From PWND01 sp964601515 (GTDB taxonomy: Bacteria > Bacteroidota > Bacteroidia > Bacteroidales > UBA7960), in assembly GCA_964601515.1 (NCBI GenBank), contig CAZRNU010000001.1:10501-74500 (forward strand): 64,000 nt of DNA, read 5' to 3'. Both the position numbers and the translations under genes were made by a program. Positions 18,292 to 27,840 of this stretch are shown here, piece after piece. The first letter of the stretch is position 1, and each line of letters opens with the position of its first letter. The notes under the pieces are model-generated. The model had not been told where the DNA came from. It was given only the letters and a program-made list of their open reading frames with translations, and did no database searches.

Positions 18292-20898
18292 TTACAATCG
18301 GCTGGCCAACACTGCAGTTTTTTTGTAGTGCTTTACATTGCCTTTCGTATCGAAAATTTCAACATGAATTATGTATATTCCAATGTAGGCCTTCTGATTA
18401 TCATCTGTTGTACCGTCCCATGTGATTACTCCTTTTGTTGCAAGTAAATAGCTTCTTGTTAGTGTTCTTACGGTTCTTCCCTTAGTGTCAAAAACTGTTA
18501 TATTTGCAACAAATCCCGGCTCAGGAAACTCATAAGCAATATTTAACACATCGTTATGACCTGTATTGTCGGGGGAAAATATCTCCGGATATACAACAAT
18601 TGGGTCTTCTTGTGTGGCAATGTTGTTTGTAAATTGCGAATTCTTAAGCCCCGGTGTTCCAAAGCCAAAACCTTCGGATGCAGAATGCCAGTTAAAAACA
18701 TCGTTTGATGGTCTGTCGGGGTTAAGCCTTTCAAGGGCTATCCCTTTTTTATCGGTCAGCAAAGGAAGATGCATACCATCAGTATATACAAGCTGATCTA
18801 TGATTTTCATGCTTATATGCGATAGAACTACAATTCCACTAGTTGTTGTCATGCTAGACATTGTACCTGTTTGGATAAATGTATACTTGTCATGAAATGG
18901 ATATGTGTTTATTACACTTTCAATGTCAGTTGTAATTACAGCGTATTCCTGAGGAAATAATAAATAACTGCTTTGGCTAATTTCCTGTATGCTTGTAAGG
19001 ATGTTTGCAATTGTATCTCTGGAGCTTACTCTGTATTTGGATAGGTCTATTACTTTTTGAGATCTGTTATATAGTTCAATATAACGAGAAACACCTGTTG
19101 GAGCATTAAATAGCAACTCATTTATTACTATATCCAAACTATCTGCTATCACAGGAATTGCAACATTTGCATTTTGCTTACCTATAAGATTTCCTGCACA
19201 GTCGGCTAATGTGCTTGCTACTGTTACATTATATATTGTTCCATTTTGTAATGGAGATGAAAGAATTAACCTAACTGACTGGAAGTCCGGAGAAACAGGG
19301 TTTACTTCTGCCGGATTACCTATTCCATTATCGATTTCATAATAATTTTTCGAAGCTAAAGTTGCCTCGTCCATAGGTTCACTAAAAAACAATGTAATAT
19401 TATAAGCATCGTCAAAACCTGCCCTAAGGAGTTCGGGTTGTGTTGTATCAGAATTGTTCGCGTTTACTGAATTAACCTCTCCCGGAGTTCCTCCTTTTGG
19501 AGAAATAGAAGCCTTCCAATTGTTTTTACCTCCACAATAGTTATAGGGGTCTATTTGTTCAATCGACCAACCTCCGTCGTCTTTTGAAGTGTCGTTATAC
19601 CATTTATCTGTATATGAGATTGTATGGATTATTTCTCCATTTAAATCGTTTAATATAAGCGTTCTTCCGGTGCTTGTAAGAAAATTGACGCCAAGCTCTG
19701 CTCCAATTACATTATTTATGGAGCTGAAAAAAGGCAGGTCTGCTGAATTTACTAAAGTCAAATAGCCTTTGGGAGGTATCAGGCCAAAAGGCAAATCTTT
19801 AACCGGGTCTGAGCCTGATTTAAACGTCCAGCCTTCAATATTGATTTGGTAATTACTGGTGTTGTATAGTTCTATATATTTATATGCAGGCAAATCAACA
19901 GCAGGAGAAGGTTTAGGCATTATCTCATTAAATACAACATCATATTTTTGAGGATAGTATAATGAGAAATCACCGGAAAAATCGTTCATTACATTTCCAA
20001 AAACATCCTGAACATTTGATATAGAAATATTATAAACTGATTGAGGAACAAATTCTTGAGAAAATATTAACCTTGCAATATATGGCTTATTGTCAAGTCT
20101 CTCTGCAATTGAAGGCGCGCCAATTCCATTATTTACAAAATAGTTTGTGGGAATTTCAGCAGTAACTTCATCAATTGCTTTGCTGAAATGAATTTCCAGT
20201 GTTGTTGAATTTATTGGAACTAAGTACTTTACAACAGGCTTTGTAACATCCGGAACAATATCACCAACTTTTATGTCGTCGAAATAGAATCTATTGATAT
20301 TGCTTACTGTATAAACGCATTTAACTCCAAAAAAAGAAGTTGCATTGTATGTATTGTCAGTAACACTGCCTTGTGGAAGAAAAAGATCAGAGCCACTGGG
20401 GTCTGCGTAAAAATCCCATTTTCCGTTCAAATCTCTGGTTACTCTAACCCGAATAACATTATTACTTGTGGCTGCAATATTTGTTGAGCCTTGTAATAAT
20501 TGCTCTACAGTTTCTCCGTCTTGCCTAAAAAAGTAAAGCCTTTTATTATCAGTGCCGGTTTTCCCAATTCTAACATAGTACCCGTTTAGTCCTTCATTTA
20601 GGTTATTGCTGTTTGACGCTAAATAAATAAGCGGATAATTATTGTCGGACGGTTCAAAAGTAATTCTTACCCAGAAATCCCATTGGGTATTTATTATTGA
20701 TTCTGATGCACGAACAAGATATGATGTGCCCGCGTCCATGGCATTTAATCGGAGAATTTCATCTTCAACACGGAAACTCGCTCTGTCTCCTACCCATGCA
20801 GGATCTAAAGCTCCTGAACTAAAATTATCCGAAAATTGTGCGTTTAATATTGCATTTTGGCTCAGTAAAAACAAGGCCAGAAAAAAAACTCTTTTCAT
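18292..20898 (-). CDS. Secreted lamin-tail-domain protein with FlgD-like C-terminus
   Basis: This exported protein of about 868 residues starts at 20898 with MKRVFFLALFLLSQNAILNAQ, a clear signal peptide. Another ATG three codons upstream (20907) is possible. A concanavalin-like beta-sandwich (about 20-205) is followed by an Ig-like SbsA-type domain and a lamin-tail domain near 318 (VFNEIMPKPSPAVDLPAYKY). A second Ig-like domain and a second lamin-tail copy near 593 (VINELLFNAPTGVSRYIELY) come next. The C-terminus (about 765-868, PEIFSPDNTGHNDVLNI and ITVFDTKGRTVRTL) resembles the gliding-associated or FlgD-type domain used by T9SS cargo. A surface adhesion or scaffolding role is plausible. 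No enzyme motif was seen. Confidence 0.8.
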   Translation of the reverse strand: MKRVFFLALFLLSQNAILNAQFSDNFSSGALDPAWVGDRASFRVEDEILRLNAMDAGTSYLVRASESIINTQWDFWVRITFEPSDNNYPLIYLASNSNNLNEGLNGYYVRIGKTGTDNKRLYFFRQDGETVEQLLQGSTNIAATSNNVIRVRVTRDLNGKWDFYADPSGSDLFLPQGSVTDNTYNATSFFGVKCVYTVSNINRFYFDDIKVGDIVPDVTKPVVKYLVPINSTTLEIHFSKAIDEVTAEIPTNYFVNNGIGAPSIAERLDNKPYIARLIFSQEFVPQSVYNISISNVQDVFGNVMNDFSGDFSLYYPQKYDVVFNEIMPKPSPAVDLPAYKYIELYNTSNYQINIEGWTFKSGSDPVKDLPFGLIPPKGYLTLVNSADLPFFSSINNVIGAELGVNFLTSTGRTLILNDLNGEIIHTISYTDKWYNDTSKDDGGWSIEQIDPYNYCGGKNNWKASISPKGGTPGEVNSVNANNSDTTQPELLRAGFDDAYNITLFFSEPMDEATLASKNYYEIDNGIGNPAEVNPVSPDFQSVRLILSSPLQNGTIYNVTVASTLADCAGNLIGKQNANVAIPVIADSLDIVINELLFNAPTGVSRYIELYNRSQKVIDLSKYRVSSRDTIANILTSIQEISQSSYLLFPQEYAVITTDIESVINTYPFHDKYTFIQTGTMSSMTTTSGIVVLSHISMKIIDQLVYTDGMHLPLLTDKKGIALERLNPDRPSNDVFNWHSASEGFGFGTPGLKNSQFTNNIATQEDPIVVYPEIFSPDNTGHNDVLNIAYEFPEPGFVANITVFDTKGRTVRTLTRSYLLATKGVITWDGTTDDNQKAYIGIYIIHVEIFDTKGNVKHYKKTAVLASRL

Positions 20899-20945
20899 GA
20901 TGAACATAATTTTTTATTTATTTTCCTTAGGGCTGTAAATATAAG

Positions 20946-20953
20946 TATTTTTG
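20946..20953 (+). promoter_or_regulatory. Bacteroidota -7 box (TAnnTTTG) upstream of asd
   Basis: TATTTTTG matches the -7 element of Bacteroidota vegetative promoters and ends 43 bases before the asd start. No good TTTG -33 box was found at the right distance, so support is partial. Confidence 0.5.
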
Positions 20954-20996
20954 CGAGAAAGTTTTTGGTATTTAACAACATTAAACAATCAGCAAA

Positions 20997-21980
20997 ATGA
21001 AAATTGCATTAGTAGGAGCAACAGGACTTGTTGGTAGTGTTATGATTAAAGTTCTGGAGGAGCAAAATGTAAATGTATCTGAATTTTTTCCGGCCGCCTC
21101 ACAGAGGTCTGTTGGTAAAAAAGTTGTTTTCAAAGGGAAAGAATACAATGTTTTAACCATTGATAATGCAATTGCTGAAATCCCCGATGTGGCAATTTTT
21201 TCAGCAGGTGGCAGTGTTTCTAAAGAATATGCTCCAAAATTTGCAGAAAAGGGCTGCTTCGTAATTGACAACTCATCGGCATGGAGAATGGATAATAATG
21301 TTCCTCTTGTTGTTCCGGAAATAAATCTGCATGCTATTAATAGCAACACTAAAATAATTGCAAACCCTAATTGTAGCACCATTCAAATGGTTGTTGCACT
21401 TGCTCCTCTTCATAAATTATATAAGATAAAGAGATTAGTAGTTGCAACTTATCAGTCAGTTACCGGCACAGGCGTAGCTGCTGTTGACCAACTCATGAAA
21501 GAACGAAAAGGAGAAGCTTCTGAAAAAGTTTATCCTTATCAGATTGACTTAAACTGTTTTCCACATGGAGGCGATTTTCTTGAAAATGGATATACTTCCG
21601 AAGAAATGAAGCTTGTTAATGAAACCAGAAAAATACTTGAAGCACCGGAAATTATGGTAACTGCAACTGTAGTTAGAATTCCTGTTCTAGGTGGACATTC
21701 CGAGGCAGTAAATGTTGAGTTTGAAAAAGATTTTGATATTGAGGATGTAAAGAATATTTTAAAAGCTTCTCCGGGAATTACCATTCAGGATGATGTTGCT
21801 AACAAAGTATATCCAATGCCACTTTTTTCAGAAGGTAAAGATGATGTTTTTGTTGGTAGGATTAGACGCGACGAATCATGTAAAAATGCATTGAATATGT
21901 GGATTGTGTCTGATAATCTTAGAAAGGGCGCCGCTACAAATGCAGTGCAGATTGCAATGTATTTGGAAAAATTTTTATAA
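20997..21980 (+). CDS. asd: Aspartate-semialdehyde dehydrogenase
   Basis: This 327-residue NADPH-dependent cytoplasmic enzyme reduces aspartyl phosphate to the semialdehyde at the branch to lysine/diaminopimelate, threonine and methionine. The Rossmann motif is at the N-terminus (MKIALVGATGLVGSVM). Catalytic Cys126 lies in NPNCSTIQM. The active-site His is probably His234 in LGGHSEAVN. VTGTGVAAVDQL is a further family motif. The length is normal. It is expressed alone; the region after it is filled with palindromic repeats. Confidence 0.97.
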   Translation: MKIALVGATGLVGSVMIKVLEEQNVNVSEFFPAASQRSVGKKVVFKGKEYNVLTIDNAIAEIPDVAIFSAGGSVSKEYAPKFAEKGCFVIDNSSAWRMDNNVPLVVPEINLHAINSNTKIIANPNCSTIQMVVALAPLHKLYKIKRLVVATYQSVTGTGVAAVDQLMKERKGEASEKVYPYQIDLNCFPHGGDFLENGYTSEEMKLVNETRKILEAPEIMVTATVVRIPVLGGHSEAVNVEFEKDFDIEDVKNILKASPGITIQDDVANKVYPMPLFSEGKDDVFVGRIRRDESCKNALNMWIVSDNLRKGAATNAVQIAMYLEKFL

Positions 21981-22038
21981 CAAGGTTGGTTGCAGGTTAT
22001 TTGGTTTTTTTCAGATTTATATGCCAAATAAACCATAT

Positions 22039-22141
22039 AGAGACGCCATGCTTGGCGTCTCTGTTCTTGGCGTCTCTGTTGTTTTGCGTCTCTTTTCTTG
22101 GCGTCTCTTTTTTACCGGAGACGCCAAGCATGGCGTCTCTA
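22039..22141. repeat. Cluster of AGAGACGCCA palindromic repeats
   Basis: This lies in a 309-base gap without genes between asd and the lipid kinase. A palindrome (AGAGACGCCA, 4-base loop, TGGCGTCTCT) at 22039-22062 is followed by three half-units reading TTGGCGTCTCT or a close variant. A second palindrome of inverted loop sequence lies at 22118-22141. The outer copies are inverse of each other, so the cluster can fold into one large hairpin. Related palindromes occur at 41265-41380. The rest of the gap is plain AT-rich sequence with a TAATTTTG box at 22192. Confidence 0.9.
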
Positions 22142-22191
22142 CGGATTATTCGGTTTACAAAAATTTTTACCTATTTTTCAGATTTGTTTCA

Positions 22192-22199
22192 TAATTTTG
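22192..22199 (+). promoter_or_regulatory. Bacteroidota -7 box upstream of the lipid kinase
   Basis: TAATTTTG fits the TAnnTTTG consensus and lies about 90 bases before the ATG at 22290. A -33 TTTG at the usual distance is not evident. Confidence 0.45.
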
Positions 22200-22289
22200 C
22201 ACACTCCTGAATTGTCAAAATACATTATTTAATCAAACAAATCAGGTAGTTTTTGCTTATAATATTAAGCATTCATTTAAAATCATTTT

Positions 22290-23234
22290 ATGACAAACAG
22301 CATAAAAAAAGAGTGGTTAATATTGGTAAACCCCAACGCCGGTGTCGGTAAAGGAATTAAAGATTGGGAAGGTATTTCAAAATTACTTAACGATAATAAT
22401 TTCGAATATGAAGCCATTTTTACCGAAAGGAAGATGCATGCGATTGATTTAGTTAAGGAAAAAATCGCGCAAGGATTTCGAAAGATTATTGTTGTTGGTG
22501 GTGATGGTACTATGAATGAAGTTGTAAATGGGATTTTTCATCAGGAAATAGTTCCAACAACTGAAATTACACTTGGAATGATCTCCGTTGGTACAGGTAA
22601 TGACTGGGTAAAAACATTCAATATGCCGCTTGATTATGCTGAAGCTATTAGCATTATTAAAGAAGAGCAAACTTTACTTCAGGATGCCGGTATAGTTAAG
22701 TTTTATCATGAAACCATACAGAAAATAAGATACTTTGTAAATATGGCAGGACTTGGTTTTGATGCAATGGTTGCCAATAAAACTAATGCCGACAAAGAAA
22801 AAGGGAAGTCAAACCCCCTGCTTTATATCAAAAACCTTTTAACTGTTTTGTTTTCTTATAAATCTACAAACGCTAAGGTTACAGTTGACAATCATGTTGT
22901 GAATGACAGAATTTTCAGCATTGGAATTGGTATCGGCCAGTATAATGGTGGCGGAATGCAACAAACACCAAATGCAATTCCCGACGATGGGTTATTAGAT
23001 GTTACTCTAATAAAACATATGAGTCCGCTTAGAGTAATTGCAGGAGTCAGGAGACTTTATAACGGAACTATAGCTAAACATAAAAGAGTTGAAACCTTTG
23101 TTGGCAAAAGCATTTTTATAGAATCTAAAGTGCCAATTATGCTTGAAGCAGATGGCGAATCTTTGGGTCATTCACCTTTGGAATTCGGTATTGTTCCAAG
23201 AAGCGTGAAAGTGATTGTGAATAGAAGGGCTTAG
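22290..23234 (+). CDS. YegS/DgkB-type diacylglycerol (lipid) kinase
   Basis: This 314-residue protein has the DAG-kinase catalytic domain. It shows a nucleotide-binding loop ILVNPNAGVGKG near the N-terminus, GGDGTMNEVVNG near residues 70-81 and SVGTGNDWVKTF near 105-115. The C-terminal beta-sandwich ends with an 'LEADGESLGHSPLEF' segment typical of the family. The enzyme would phosphorylate diacylglycerol or a sphingoid/ceramide-type lipid with ATP at the inner face of the membrane. Bacteroidota make sphingolipids, so the real substrate is open. It is followed immediately by a tandem repeat region. Confidence 0.92.
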   Translation: MTNSIKKEWLILVNPNAGVGKGIKDWEGISKLLNDNNFEYEAIFTERKMHAIDLVKEKIAQGFRKIIVVGGDGTMNEVVNGIFHQEIVPTTEITLGMISVGTGNDWVKTFNMPLDYAEAISIIKEEQTLLQDAGIVKFYHETIQKIRYFVNMAGLGFDAMVANKTNADKEKGKSNPLLYIKNLLTVLFSYKSTNAKVTVDNHVVNDRIFSIGIGIGQYNGGGMQQTPNAIPDDGLLDVTLIKHMSPLRVIAGVRRLYNGTIAKHKRVETFVGKSIFIESKVPIMLEADGESLGHSPLEFGIVPRSVKVIVNRRA

Positions 23235-23356
23235 GGCGTGGGGCAAAGTGCGTGGAGCATAGGGGCTTAGAGCGGAGAGCAGAGTGCGTTGGGCTTGGGA
23301 TGGGGGTATAAGGTATAAGGTATAAGGTATAAGGTATAAGGGTGCAGGGTATAGTG
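23235..23356. repeat. G-rich degenerate repeats and a GGTATAA heptamer array
   Basis: Directly after the lipid-kinase stop is an imperfect series of short G-rich units (GGGCGTGGGGC, GCGTGGAGC, GCTTAGAGCG). Five perfect head-to-tail copies of the heptamer GGTATAA follow at 23305-23339, then degenerate GGTGCAGGGTATAG. No coding potential was seen. The same heptamer family recurs at 55611, 56166 and 57716. Confidence 0.9.
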
Positions 23357-23391
23357 TTAATGAAATTCATATTTAAAACAAACATAAGAAC

Positions 23392-24930
23392 ATGAGTACA
23401 AAAGGAGAAGACGTATTTAAGAAAATCATTGCGCATTGCAAGGAGTATGGTTTTATTTTTCAATCAAGCGAGATTTATGACGGCTTAAGTGCTGTGTATG
23501 ACTACGGACAAACCGGCTCTGAGCTGAAGAAAAATATTATGGATTATTGGTGGAAATCAATGGTTCAATATCACGAAAATATTGTTGGTATTGATGCGGC
23601 AATTTTTATGCATCCTACTGTTTGGAAAGCTTCAGGTCACGTTGATGCATTTAATGACCCGCTTATTGACAATAAAGATTCTAAAAAACGCTATCGTGCA
23701 GATGTTCTTATTGAAGATTTTATTGCAAAAATTGAAGATAAGATTGAGAAAGAGGTTGAAAAAGCTGCTTCAAGGTTTGGTGACTCGTTTGATAGAAAAA
23801 TGTTTGTTGAAACTAACCCAAGAGTTGTTGAAAATCAACAAAAGATTAATAACATTAAAACTCGCTTTGTTAAAGCTCTTGAAGAAAACGACTTGAAGGA
23901 TGTCAAAGCATTAATTGAAGAGCTTGGCATTGTTTGCCCTATATCGGGTTCGCGCAACTGGACTGACGTAAGACAATTTAATCTTATGTTCAACACTCAG
24001 ATGGGTTCTCTAAGTGAAGATGCATCTATGGTTTATTTGAGACCGGAAACAGCGCAGGGAATTTTTGTGAACTACCTTAATGTGCAAAAAACAGGCAGAA
24101 TGAAACTTCCATTTGGTATTGCTCAAATTGGCAAGGCTTTCCGTAATGAAATTATTGCAAGGCAATTTATTTTCAGAATGAGAGAATTTGAACAAATGGA
24201 AATGCAGTTCTTTGTTAAGCCGGGAGAAGAAAAGAAATGGTACGAATACTGGAAAACTGAACGTATGCGTTGGCATACTGCTTTAGGAATTCCTTCCGAA
24301 AAATATCGCTTCCACGATCATGATAAACTTGCTCACTATGCAAATGCTGCTGCAGATATAGAGTTTGAGTTTCCTTTCGGATTTAAAGAACTTGAAGGAA
24401 TTCACTCCCGCACAGATTTTGACCTTTCATCTCATCAAAAATACTCAGGCAAGAAGCTGCAATTTTTTGACCCAGTTACAAATGAAAGTTATGTTCCTTA
24501 CGTCGTTGAAACTTCAATTGGCCTCGACAGAATGTTCCTTGCAATTGTAAGTAACTCATATAACGAGGAAAAACTAGAAGACGGCACAGAAAGAGTTGTT
24601 ATGAACATTCCACCGGCTCTTGCACCTGTTAAAATTGCCGTTCTGCCGCTTGTTAAGAAAGATGGACTTAACGACAAAGCAAGAGAATTATTTGACTATC
24701 TCAAGTACGATTTTATGTGTCAGTATGATGAAAAAGATGCTATTGGAAGAAGATACAGACGTCAGGATGCTATCGGAACACCATACTGTATAACTGTTGA
24801 CTACGATACTATGCAAGATAATACCGTTACTATCAGAGAAAGAGATTCTATGCAACAAGACAGAATTCCAATTGAAAAGATTTCGGAAGTTGTTGCTAAG
24901 AGGATTGATATTAGGAAGAGGCAAGGGTAA
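23392..24930 (+). CDS. glyS: Glycine--tRNA ligase (dimeric class II type)
   Basis: This 512-residue single-chain class II synthetase is of the eukaryote/archaea/Gram-positive-like alpha2 type. Class II motif 1 is at the N-terminus. A signature YLRPETAQGIFVNYLN lies near residue 216, and motif 2 IGKAFRNEI and RMREFEQMEMQFF follow. Motif 3 GLDRMFLAIV lies near 377. The anticodon-binding domain is at the C-terminus (PPALAPVKIAVLPL). It attaches glycine to tRNA-Gly in the cytoplasm. The published Bacteroidota enzyme is of this type. A heptamer repeat follows the stop codon. Confidence 0.97.
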   Translation: MSTKGEDVFKKIIAHCKEYGFIFQSSEIYDGLSAVYDYGQTGSELKKNIMDYWWKSMVQYHENIVGIDAAIFMHPTVWKASGHVDAFNDPLIDNKDSKKRYRADVLIEDFIAKIEDKIEKEVEKAASRFGDSFDRKMFVETNPRVVENQQKINNIKTRFVKALEENDLKDVKALIEELGIVCPISGSRNWTDVRQFNLMFNTQMGSLSEDASMVYLRPETAQGIFVNYLNVQKTGRMKLPFGIAQIGKAFRNEIIARQFIFRMREFEQMEMQFFVKPGEEKKWYEYWKTERMRWHTALGIPSEKYRFHDHDKLAHYANAAADIEFEFPFGFKELEGIHSRTDFDLSSHQKYSGKKLQFFDPVTNESYVPYVVETSIGLDRMFLAIVSNSYNEEKLEDGTERVVMNIPPALAPVKIAVLPLVKKDGLNDKARELFDYLKYDFMCQYDEKDAIGRRYRRQDAIGTPYCITVDYDTMQDNTVTIRERDSMQQDRIPIEKISEVVAKRIDIRKRQG

Positions 24931-24936
24931 GTTGTA

Positions 24937-24968
24937 AGTCGGCAGTCGGCAGTCGGCAGTCGAAAGTC
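24937..24968. repeat. AGTCGGC heptamer tandem repeat
   Basis: Three perfect copies of AGTCGGC and a degenerate fourth (AGTCGAA) lie immediately downstream of glyS and 23 bases before the next start codon. The period of seven matches the GGTATAA array upstream of glyS, although the unit differs. Confidence 0.9.
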
Positions 24969-24991
24969 AATAAGTATAGAAAATCTTATTA

Positions 24992-25963
24992 ATGACTCTT
25001 AAGGAAATACAAGCACCGCTCAATGAGCATCTCGACAAATTCAATGTCTTGTTTCGTGAGACAATGAAGAGCAGGGCTCCTTTGCTAAATACAATCACCA
25101 GATATATTGTAAAACGCAAGGGAAAGCAAATGCGTCCTCTTTTTGTATTTTTCTCAGCTGAGTTGTGTGGTGAAATATCTGAAAAAACATACAGAGCTGC
25201 AGCTTTGATAGAACTTCTGCATACTGCTACGCTTATTCACGATGACGTTGTAGACGATTCAAACGAAAGAAGGGGTTTCTTTTCACTTAACGCGTTATGG
25301 AAAAATAAAATTTCCGTTCTGGTTGGAGACTATCTTCTCTCAAGAGGTATGCTGCTTTCAGTAGAAAATAACGATCATGACCTTCTTAAAATAGTTTCCA
25401 ATAGCGTTAAAGTAATGAGCGAAGGGGAGTTGTTGCAAATGGAGAAAGCTCGCAAACTCGACATCAAAGAAGAGATTTACTTTGAAATAATTCGTCAGAA
25501 AACAGCATCCCTAATCGCTTCTTGCTTTGCCTGTGGAGCGGCTTCAGCCGGCGCAAATGAAGAGATTATTTCCAAACTTTACAATATAGGAGAAAACATT
25601 GGAATGGCATTTCAGATTAAAGATGATTTAATTGATTTAGAAAACACAAAAAAATCCGGCAAGCCTTCAGGTGTTGATATTAAAGAAAGAAAGCTAACTC
25701 TGCCTCTGATTTTTCTTCTTAACAATTCATCATACCTGGAAAAAAGAAAAATACTCAAGATTGTTAAAAAGCATAATCATAATGAAGAAAAAGTTGAAGG
25801 ACTCATTGCTTTAGTAAAAGATAAAGGCGGAATAGATTATGCAAAACAAAAAATGGCCGAATATAAGAATATAGCAATGTCAGAATTGAATCTGATGCCT
25901 GAATGTAATGCCAGAGAATCTCTTAAAGAATTAGTGGAATTTACTATTGCCAGATCGAGTTAA
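24992..25963 (+). CDS. Polyprenyl (probably octaprenyl) diphosphate synthase
   Basis: This 323-residue trans-isoprenyl diphosphate synthase has the first aspartate-rich motif at about residue 83 (HDDVVDDSNERRG) and the second at about 210 (QIKDDLIDLE). KGKQMRPLF provides the substrate-binding basic residues. The enzyme condenses isopentenyl diphosphate onto an allylic primer to give the side chain of menaquinone. Chain length cannot be read reliably from sequence, so an ispB-like role is an inference. It may be co-transcribed with glyS despite the repeat between them. Confidence 0.93.
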   Translation: MTLKEIQAPLNEHLDKFNVLFRETMKSRAPLLNTITRYIVKRKGKQMRPLFVFFSAELCGEISEKTYRAAALIELLHTATLIHDDVVDDSNERRGFFSLNALWKNKISVLVGDYLLSRGMLLSVENNDHDLLKIVSNSVKVMSEGELLQMEKARKLDIKEEIYFEIIRQKTASLIASCFACGAASAGANEEIISKLYNIGENIGMAFQIKDDLIDLENTKKSGKPSGVDIKERKLTLPLIFLLNNSSYLEKRKILKIVKKHNHNEEKVEGLIALVKDKGGIDYAKQKMAEYKNIAMSELNLMPECNARESLKELVEFTIARSS

Positions 25964-26000
25964 ATTATTTCTTTCTGCTTTTTCTCAACAAGGTTTTTGT

Positions 26001-26008
26001 TAATTTTG
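26001..26008 (+). promoter_or_regulatory. Bacteroidota -7 box upstream of the MORN-repeat gene
   Basis: TAATTTTG (TAnnTTTG) lies about 70 bases before the likely ATG at 26079. The -33 region is T-rich without a clean TTTG. Confidence 0.5.
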
Positions 26009-26078
26009 CGTTTGATTTAATGTGATATTAGCATTGTTATTTCTTATACAAGACTGTTATAATTCAAACCCTAATAAA

Positions 26079-27818
26079 ATGAAGAAAGCAACTAATTATT
26101 TGATTTGTTTTGCCTTAACTCTTTCTGTTTTTTCAACAGGAGTTTTGTATTCTCAGGAAGTTTCTGTAAGAGCGGAAGATGGTGAACTTAAAGGTTTTGG
26201 TGAGTTCAGCGAAGGAGAGAAACATGGTATTTGGAAATACTATAATCAGGATGAGGTTTTGCGCGAAACAGGTAATTATGAATATGGAGTTAGAACTGAG
26301 GAATGGACTTTCTATAATTCTGAAGGAGTTAAATCACATACAATAAATTATTCAAATAATGTTTTTACTTCATTCTATGATTCCGGAATTACAGAAAAAA
26401 GCGGAAGAATAGTTGATGGTGCCAAGCAAGGTTTATGGAAATATTATTATTCCGACGGAGAAAAACAAATGGAAGGTGATTTTAAAGATGGTGAAAAAAC
26501 CGGCGTTTGGAAGTATTGGTCAAATATTGGATTATTAAGCTTTACAATAAATCAGGCGACAGGAATACATACTTATTATTATCACGATGGAACCAAAAGC
26601 GAAGAAGGGGTTAAAGTTGATAATGTAAAAACCGGAAAATGGGCTTATTGGTATCTAAACGGAAATAAATGGTCGGAAGGAAATTATAAAAATGGTGAAA
26701 AAACCGGCCTCTGGGAATACTGGTACGACGATGGAGTAAAATGGGCTGAAGTGCAAATTGAAGAAGGAACTTCAAAAAGCTGGTACCCCGATGGAAAAAT
26801 TGAAAAAACAGGCAGCGTTAAAAATTCATTAATGCATGGACTTTGGACTTTCTATTATGAAAATGGAAATATTAAAGAAAAATCAAACTATGTTGCTGGA
26901 AAGAAGCAAGGTGAAAGTGAACAGTTTTATGAAAGTGGTAAAATAGAATTCAAAGGAGTATATTTTGAAGGCCGCCTTAATGGATATGCATACTGGTGGT
27001 ATGAAAATGAAAATCCTGAAATGGAAGGAGGTCTGAAGAATGACCTACAAGACAGTACCTGGGTTTTTTATCAAAGAAACGGGATAAAAGCCAGTACAGG
27101 AAATTTTAAAGAAGGAGTGCAGCATGGTAAGTGGGTATATTTTTATTTTACCGGAGAAAAGCTTAGAGAAGGAAGCTTTGTTGAAGGCAAAAGACAGGGT
27201 TTATGGACAACATATTACGAAGATGGAAAGAAAAGCCACGAAGGACATTTTCTCGATGGGAAAGAAAATGGTGTGTGGGAAAGCTGGTATGAAAACGGCA
27301 GAATGAAAGACCGCGGAACTTTTTCTATGGGCGTTATGGATGCATTATGGGAAGGCTGGTACGAAGATGGAAAGAAAAGATATTTAGTTAACTATGTAGT
27401 AAAAGAAATTGACGGAGAACGTCAAAGTTTAAGACACGGATTGTCGCAACATTGGTATGAAAACGGCAATATGCGCTCCAAAGGCGACTTTGCCGAAGGT
27501 CTTGAAAATGGTTTTTGGAAACAATGGTATGCCAATAATAAACTTATGGAAGAAGGCCCTTATGTGAATGGCAAAAAACAAGGCGACTGGTATTTTTATG
27601 ACGATGCGGGCTGGAAAATTCGTCAACAACAGTTTATTGATAACAAACCTGAAGGGCATTTTATCGTTTTCTACAAGCATGGAGTGAAAAAACAGGAAGG
27701 ATACTATCGCAATAGCGAAAAGCACGGGAATTGGGCAACATGGGATCCTGATGGAAAGTTGTTGCAAAAAATGAAGTTCAAAAACGGAAGATTGGTTAAG
27801 GAGAAAACCTATAATTAG
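26079..27818 (+). CDS. Exported MORN/YwqK-type repeat protein
   Basis: This 579-residue protein starts at ATG 26079, which gives a signal peptide (MKKATNYLICFALTLSVFSTGVLYSQ). The frame extends upstream to a GTG at 26022 without support. Nearly the whole mature chain is about two dozen tandem units of roughly 22-25 residues following G-x-W-x-Y-Y-x-x-G-x-K-x-x-E-G-x-F-x-x-G-x-K (for example KQGLWKYYYSDGEKQMEGDF). This is the pattern of YwqK/MORN_2 repeats, which form an extended beta-hairpin ladder. No catalytic motif was seen. In other bacteria YwqK proteins are called antitoxins, but a solo exported protein of this size is more likely a binding scaffold. Confidence 0.85.
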   Translation: MKKATNYLICFALTLSVFSTGVLYSQEVSVRAEDGELKGFGEFSEGEKHGIWKYYNQDEVLRETGNYEYGVRTEEWTFYNSEGVKSHTINYSNNVFTSFYDSGITEKSGRIVDGAKQGLWKYYYSDGEKQMEGDFKDGEKTGVWKYWSNIGLLSFTINQATGIHTYYYHDGTKSEEGVKVDNVKTGKWAYWYLNGNKWSEGNYKNGEKTGLWEYWYDDGVKWAEVQIEEGTSKSWYPDGKIEKTGSVKNSLMHGLWTFYYENGNIKEKSNYVAGKKQGESEQFYESGKIEFKGVYFEGRLNGYAYWWYENENPEMEGGLKNDLQDSTWVFYQRNGIKASTGNFKEGVQHGKWVYFYFTGEKLREGSFVEGKRQGLWTTYYEDGKKSHEGHFLDGKENGVWESWYENGRMKDRGTFSMGVMDALWEGWYEDGKKRYLVNYVVKEIDGERQSLRHGLSQHWYENGNMRSKGDFAEGLENGFWKQWYANNKLMEEGPYVNGKKQGDWYFYDDAGWKIRQQQFIDNKPEGHFIVFYKHGVKKQEGYYRNSEKHGNWATWDPDGKLLQKMKFKNGRLVKEKTYN

Positions 27819-27840
27819 GCTAAAAATTTTTTTAAGCCTC

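Noticed and set aside
21904..22210. Open frames across the palindromic repeat cluster
   Set aside because: They consist of translated AGACGCC repeats with no homology pattern and overlap the asd end.
23305..23339. Tandem GGTATAA units considered as a CRISPR-like array
   Set aside because: The units are 7 bases long with no spacers, and no cas genes are present in the window.
23137..23463. Minus-strand frame over the heptamer array (TLIPYTLYLIPYT-type repeats)
   Set aside because: It is an artefact of the tandem repeat and overlaps the lipid kinase and glyS coding regions.
27811..27839. AGGCT ... AGCCT hairpin after the MORN gene as a terminator
   Set aside because: The stem is imperfect (a bulge within an A/T run) and only five GC-containing pairs form. 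It is too weak to call.
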